This document shows, piece by piece, positions 42,263 through 45,073 of a stretch of 45,073 bases of DNA. The stretch is taken from assembly GCA_025935925.1 (NCBI GenBank), contig JAICUI010000020.1:1-45073 (forward strand). Reading direction: 5' to 3'. A program made the translations under genes and the position numbers. The notes under the pieces were generated by a model, which searched no databases, was not told the origin of the DNA, and was given only the letters and a program-made list of their open reading frames with translations. This DNA comes from Chloroflexota bacterium (GTDB lineage: Bacteria; Chloroflexota; Limnocylindria; Limnocylindrales; CSP1-4). Each line of letters starts with the position of its first letter. Position 1 is the first letter of the stretch.

Positions 42263-43252
42263 TCAGCCGCCGGCGGGTGCCACCGGCGGGACGGGCACGG
42301 CGGCCAGGATCGAGGCGATCGCGCCGTCGGCGGTCGCGCCGCGGAGGCCGCGGTCGAGGTCGACGACGAGGCGATGGGTCAGGACGGCCGGCGCGACGGC
42401 CTTCACGTCGTCGGGCGTCACGAAGTCGCGGGCGTCGAGGACGGCCGCCGCCTGGGCGGCGCGGTAGAGGGCGACGGTCGCCCGCGGGCTCCCGCCGAGC
42501 GACAGGTCGGGGTGGGTCCGCGTGGCCCGGACGACGTCGACGATGTAGCCCTCCACCTCGTCGGCGACCCGCACCGTGCGCACCCGGTCGCGGTCGGCGA
42601 GGAGCCGCTCGCGCGTGATCACGGGCTCGATCGCCTCGAGCGGCTCGGCGGCCGCCTGGTAGCGGCGCGCGATCTGCCGCTCGGCGGCGGTGTCGGGATA
42701 GCCCACGCGGGCGCGCAGCAGGAACCGGTCGAGCTGCGCCTGGGGCAGGGCGAACGTCCCCTCGAATTCGACGGGGTTCTGCGTCGCGAGCACCAGGAAC
42801 GGGTCGGGCAACCGGTGCGTCGCGCCCTCGATCGTGGCCTGGCGCTCCTGCATCGCCTCGAGCAGCGCCGACTGCGTGCGCGGCGTGGCGCGGTTGATCT
42901 CGTCGACGAGCAGGACGTTGGTGAACACCGGGCCCTGGACGAAGCGCAGGGAGCCCCCCTCGTAGAGGCTCGCGCCGGTGACGTCGGTCGGGAGGAGATC
43001 GGGCGTGCCCTGGACGCGCGCGATCGCGAGGTCGAGCGACCGCGCGACGGCGTTCGCGAGGAGCGTCTTGCCGGTGCCCGGCACGTCCTCGAGCAGGACG
43101 TGGCCCTCGGCCAGGAGCGCGATCGCGATGAGCCGCAGCGGTTCGTCCGCGCCGACGACGGCCCGTGCGACCGCTCGACGCAGGTCGTCCCAGAGCCGCC
43201 GGCCGGCCACCGGGGCGTTGGGCGTCGTCGCGTCTGCGAGCTCGGCCTCCAT
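42263..43252 (-). CDS. moxR: MoxR-family AAA+ ATPase
   Basis: 329 aa. Walker A is EDVPGTGKTLLANAVA (residues 55-70), Walker B is NVLLVDEINRATPRTQSALLEAM (Asp117-Glu118), and a sensor 1 region is VLATQNPVEFEGTFALPQAQLDRF. The sensor 2/lid follows in the C-terminal third (about 230-310). MoxR ATPases act with VWA or DUF58 partners in assembly of large complexes, metal insertion, or stress response. Its operon with DUF58 and DUF4129 genes is common. GGAGGAG lies about 11 nt upstream of the ATG and a TAGGCT hexamer could be the -10. It is divergent from the aminotransferase. Confidence 0.95.
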   Translation of the reverse strand: MEAELADATTPNAPVAGRRLWDDLRRAVARAVVGADEPLRLIAIALLAEGHVLLEDVPGTGKTLLANAVARSLDLAIARVQGTPDLLPTDVTGASLYEGGSLRFVQGPVFTNVLLVDEINRATPRTQSALLEAMQERQATIEGATHRLPDPFLVLATQNPVEFEGTFALPQAQLDRFLLRARVGYPDTAAERQIARRYQAAAEPLEAIEPVITRERLLADRDRVRTVRVADEVEGYIVDVVRATRTHPDLSLGGSPRATVALYRAAQAAAVLDARDFVTPDDVKAVAPAVLTHRLVVDLDRGLRGATADGAIASILAAVPVPPVAPAGG

Positions 43253-43390
43253 GCGGCGCAGGTCTCCTCCGTGCCTCGGGCGTGTCGTGGAAGCCTACCG
43301 CCCATGTCGTGGCGGGGTTCGCGGCGCACGCCGTGACGGCGCGCCCGGGTCGCTCGCATTCCACCCCGTCGCCGCGCCAAGGGGTCCGTG

Positions 43391-43396
43391 TAGAGT
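43391..43396 (+). promoter_or_regulatory. -10 element for a probable leaderless aminotransferase mRNA
   Basis: TAGAGT, 6 nt, then ATG 43403. AGGA is only 1 nt from the ATG and cannot serve as a normal SD. The layout matches the sulfurtransferase, ldh and oxidoreductase genes. Confidence 0.4.
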
Positions 43397-43402
43397 CAGG
43401 AC

Positions 43403-44608
43403 ATGGCCCTCCCGTCGCTCGCCCGTGTCCCCGCCCCGCCGGATCCGATCCTCGGGCTGGCGGAGCGGTACCGCGCCGATCCCCGGCCGAACAAGGTCAA
43501 CCTGACGTCGGGCGTGTTCGTGGACGACTCCGGGACGACGCCCATCCTCGCGACCGTCGTCGAGGCGGAGCGGCGCCTCGCGGCCGCCGCCGCGAGCAAG
43601 CTCTACCGGCCGATCGACGGCGAGCTCGCCTACCGCGAGCTGGTGCGCGCGCTCGTGCTCGGCGAGGGGCACGAGGCGGTGGCATCGGGACGCGCGCTCG
43701 CGACCCAGACGCCGGGCGGAACGGGCGGGCTGCGCGTCGCGGCGGACCTGCTCCGCCAGACGGGATCGGGCTCGACCGTGTGGATGAGCGAGCCCACCTG
43801 GCCGAATCACCCGCAGCTGTTTGCGTCCGCGGGGTTCAAGGTGCGGAGCTACCCGTACACGGATCCGACCGGGCGGCGGATCGACGAGGCGGCGATGCTC
43901 GATGCCCTCGGCCAGGCCAGCCCGGGCGACGTCGTGCTGCTCCACGGCTGCTGCCACAACCCGACGGGCGTCGACCCGTCTGCCGACCTGTGGCGGCGGA
44001 TCGGCGACGTCGTCGAGGAACGGCGGCTGCTGCCGCTCGTCGACCTCGCCTACCAGGGGTTCGGCGACGGCCTCGCCGAGGACGCCGCGGGCCTGCGCGA
44101 GCTCGTGCGTCCGGGCGCGGAGCTGCTGGTGTCGACGTCGTTCAGCAAGACCTTCTCCCTGTACGCCGAGCGCGTCGGGGCGCTGATCGTGGTCGCGCGG
44201 TCGGCCGAGGACGCGGAGGCGGCGCAGACCAACGTCAAGGCGGCGATCCGGACGAACTACTCGAACCCGCCGGCGCATGGCGCCGACGTCGTCCGTACCA
44301 TCCTCTCGGACCCGGAGCTGCGTGCCCGCTGGGAGCAGGAGCTCGCCGCGATGCGCAACCGGATCAACGCGAACCGCGGCGACCTGGTCGAGGCGCTCGA
44401 CGCGCGCCGGATCCCTGGCGACTGGTCGGCGATCGCCGATCAGCGTGGAATGTTCGCGCTCCTCGGCTTGTCGAAGGCGCAGGTCGACCGGCTCCGCGAC
44501 GAGTTCGCGGTCTACGTGGTCGGCGCGGGGCGCATCAACGTCGCGGGGTTCACGAGCTCGAACCTCAGCCCGTTCGCCGACGCGCTCGCGAAGGTGGTCG
44601 CTGGCTGA
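43403..44608 (+). CDS. Aspartate/aromatic-type aminotransferase (class I, subgroup Ia)
   Basis: 401-aa PLP enzyme of the AspC/TyrB subgroup. Motifs: KVNLTSGVFVDD, YRPIDGELAYREL, HGCCHNPTGVDPS (Asn186), DLAYQGFGDGL (Asp214, Tyr217) and STSFSKTFSLYAERVGAL with Schiff-base Lys249 and Arg257. RINVAGFTSSNL ends the C-terminal domain with the arginine that binds the substrate carboxylate. It would move amino groups between aspartate or aromatic amino acids and 2-oxoglutarate. A TAGAGT -10 with a 6-nt gap suggests a leaderless mRNA. It stands alone, with a terminator-like pair of hairpins after its stop. Confidence 0.93.
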   Translation: MALPSLARVPAPPDPILGLAERYRADPRPNKVNLTSGVFVDDSGTTPILATVVEAERRLAAAAASKLYRPIDGELAYRELVRALVLGEGHEAVASGRALATQTPGGTGGLRVAADLLRQTGSGSTVWMSEPTWPNHPQLFASAGFKVRSYPYTDPTGRRIDEAAMLDALGQASPGDVVLLHGCCHNPTGVDPSADLWRRIGDVVEERRLLPLVDLAYQGFGDGLAEDAAGLRELVRPGAELLVSTSFSKTFSLYAERVGALIVVARSAEDAEAAQTNVKAAIRTNYSNPPAHGADVVRTILSDPELRARWEQELAAMRNRINANRGDLVEALDARRIPGDWSAIADQRGMFALLGLSKAQVDRLRDEFAVYVVGAGRINVAGFTSSNLSPFADALAKVVAG

Positions 44609-44643
44609 GGGTTCGTGACCGCGCGGTGCGTTTCGGGGCGCGC

Positions 44644-44675
44644 GGCGCGTTCCGCGCCGGGCGTTCCGCGCCCGG
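44644..44675 (+). terminator. Tandem hairpins after the aminotransferase
   Basis: GGCGCG-TTC-CGCGCC (44644-44658) and CCGGGCG-TTCCG-CGCCCGG (44657-44675, 7-bp perfect arms). They share two bases and both have TTC-containing loops. They begin 35 nt after the stop codon. No T-tract follows, so Rho-like or hairpin-only termination is more likely. Confidence 0.45.
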
Positions 44676-44704
44676 TGACCCGGTCCCCGGTACCCGACGC
44701 GCGT

Positions 44705-45073
44705 AGCGGTTGAACGGCACGGTGCCCGCGCCGAACGCGCCGCCGAGCGGCACGAATGCACGCTCGGGGGCCGATTCCGCGACGAACGTGCCGCCACGCG
44801 CACCGATCGGCGCATGGACCGTGCAGTCGAGCCGCTGAACGCATCGACGCGGCCCGCGTCGTGGCGCGGCGGTTTCCCGCCCAGGTCCGGCGGTCCGGTG
44901 CGACCACGTCGGGCGGGCGCCGCCGCCGGTTCCGGCGTATCACCCGTGAGCATGCGACGAACCGAGGTCCCGGGGCCCCGGGACGCGAAGCGCGCAGCGG
45001 CTGAAGTGCGCGGTCACTCTGCTGGTTGGGTCGCTGAGCGCCACGAATGCACGCTCTGGGGCCGATTCCGCGA
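44705..45073. repeat. Direct repeat spaced 291 nt, running off the right edge
   Basis: Copies at 44705-44782 and 44996-45073. The last 38 nt (44745-44782 and 45036-45073) differ at only 2 positions; the first 40 nt match at about 24. The second copy ends exactly at the window edge, so the repeat probably continues. 291 is 97 codons. Read on the minus strand, both copies give AESAPERAFV, and one of the two differences is synonymous (CCC/CCA), but TGA (44942-44940) closes that frame between the copies. Either decayed coding repeats or the 3' end of a gene outside the window. No other gene is seen in the 465 nt after the aminotransferase. Confidence 0.6.

Noticed and set aside
1-45073. CRISPR array, insertion sequence, prophage or defence island
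   Set aside because: No regularly spaced short repeats, transposase, integrase, restriction-modification or Cas-like proteins appear. The window is ordinary chromosome with housekeeping genes.
44940-45073. Separate partial CDS on the minus strand ending at TGA 44940-44942
   Set aside because: Only 43 codons are inside the window with no recognisable domain. It is discussed as part of the 291-nt repeat and not called as a gene.

Overview
This is a 45 kb stretch of a very GC-rich chromosome (roughly 70% GC by eye) packed with short, mostly housekeeping transcription units on both strands. I see no insertion sequence, prophage, integrase, CRISPR array or rRNA. Gene content (RpoD with a large insertion after region 1.2, DUF2630 next to a UBP zinc finger, a parAB pair, MoxR/DUF58/DUF4129, secreted TPE-repeat proteins) and the mixture of GGAGG-type and apparently leaderless starts suggest a Chloroflexota lineage (Limnocylindria-like). 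A high-GC actinobacterial relative cannot be excluded from the sequence alone.

Layout. 1-2777: acyl-CoA (probably propionyl-CoA) carboxylase, with a biotin carboxylase that runs off the left edge and the carboxyltransferase beta chain. 2778-3124: gap with a pair of inverted DnaA-box-like sites. 3125-4957: parA-parB and a strong hairpin. 5008-8344, minus strand: secreted TPE-repeat protein, UbiA prenyltransferase, unknown 121-aa protein, HAD phosphatase and YggT membrane protein. 8540-11377: MsrA, an RibD/DHFR-like reductase, an unknown pair (alanine-rich coil plus possible nuclease-fold protein) and a VOC protein. 11570-13537: UBP zinc finger plus DUF2630, tRNA-Asn(GTT), tandem rhodanese and a membrane protein. 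13573-15921: secreted M11-like metalloprotease with a possible SD-masking leader hairpin. 16064-20286: the dnaG-rpoD-ytxH operon with a candidate promoter flanked by two perfect inverted repeats. 20282-24341: SWIM zinc finger plus DUF6493 pair. 24389-28805: GH28-like beta-helix enzyme, ThrE exporter, DUF1269 and SHOCT membrane proteins. 28945-30456: two-TM coiled-coil protein and a lipoprotein. 30731-32593: cysE-cysK. 32690-33817: two tandem degenerate GGDEF proteins. 33814-39442: duplicated dimeric-barrel protein, FAD amine-oxidase-like protein, acidic protein, triple-PAS histidine kinase and lactate dehydrogenase. 39480-43252: moxR-DUF58-DUF4129. 43403-44675: aspartate-type aminotransferase and its terminator. 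44676-45073: gene-poor, with a 291-nt-spaced direct repeat reaching the right edge.

Functional links: parAB with DnaA-like sites (chromosome segregation or initiation), dnaG-rpoD (replication priming and the primary sigma factor in one operon), cysE-cysK (cysteine synthesis from serine) with a sulfurtransferase elsewhere, and carboxylase subunits that form one enzyme. The least explained parts are the dnaG control region, the 10 kb nuclease-like/coil pair, the twin degenerate GGDEF genes, the SWIM-DUF6493 pair and the repeat at the right edge.
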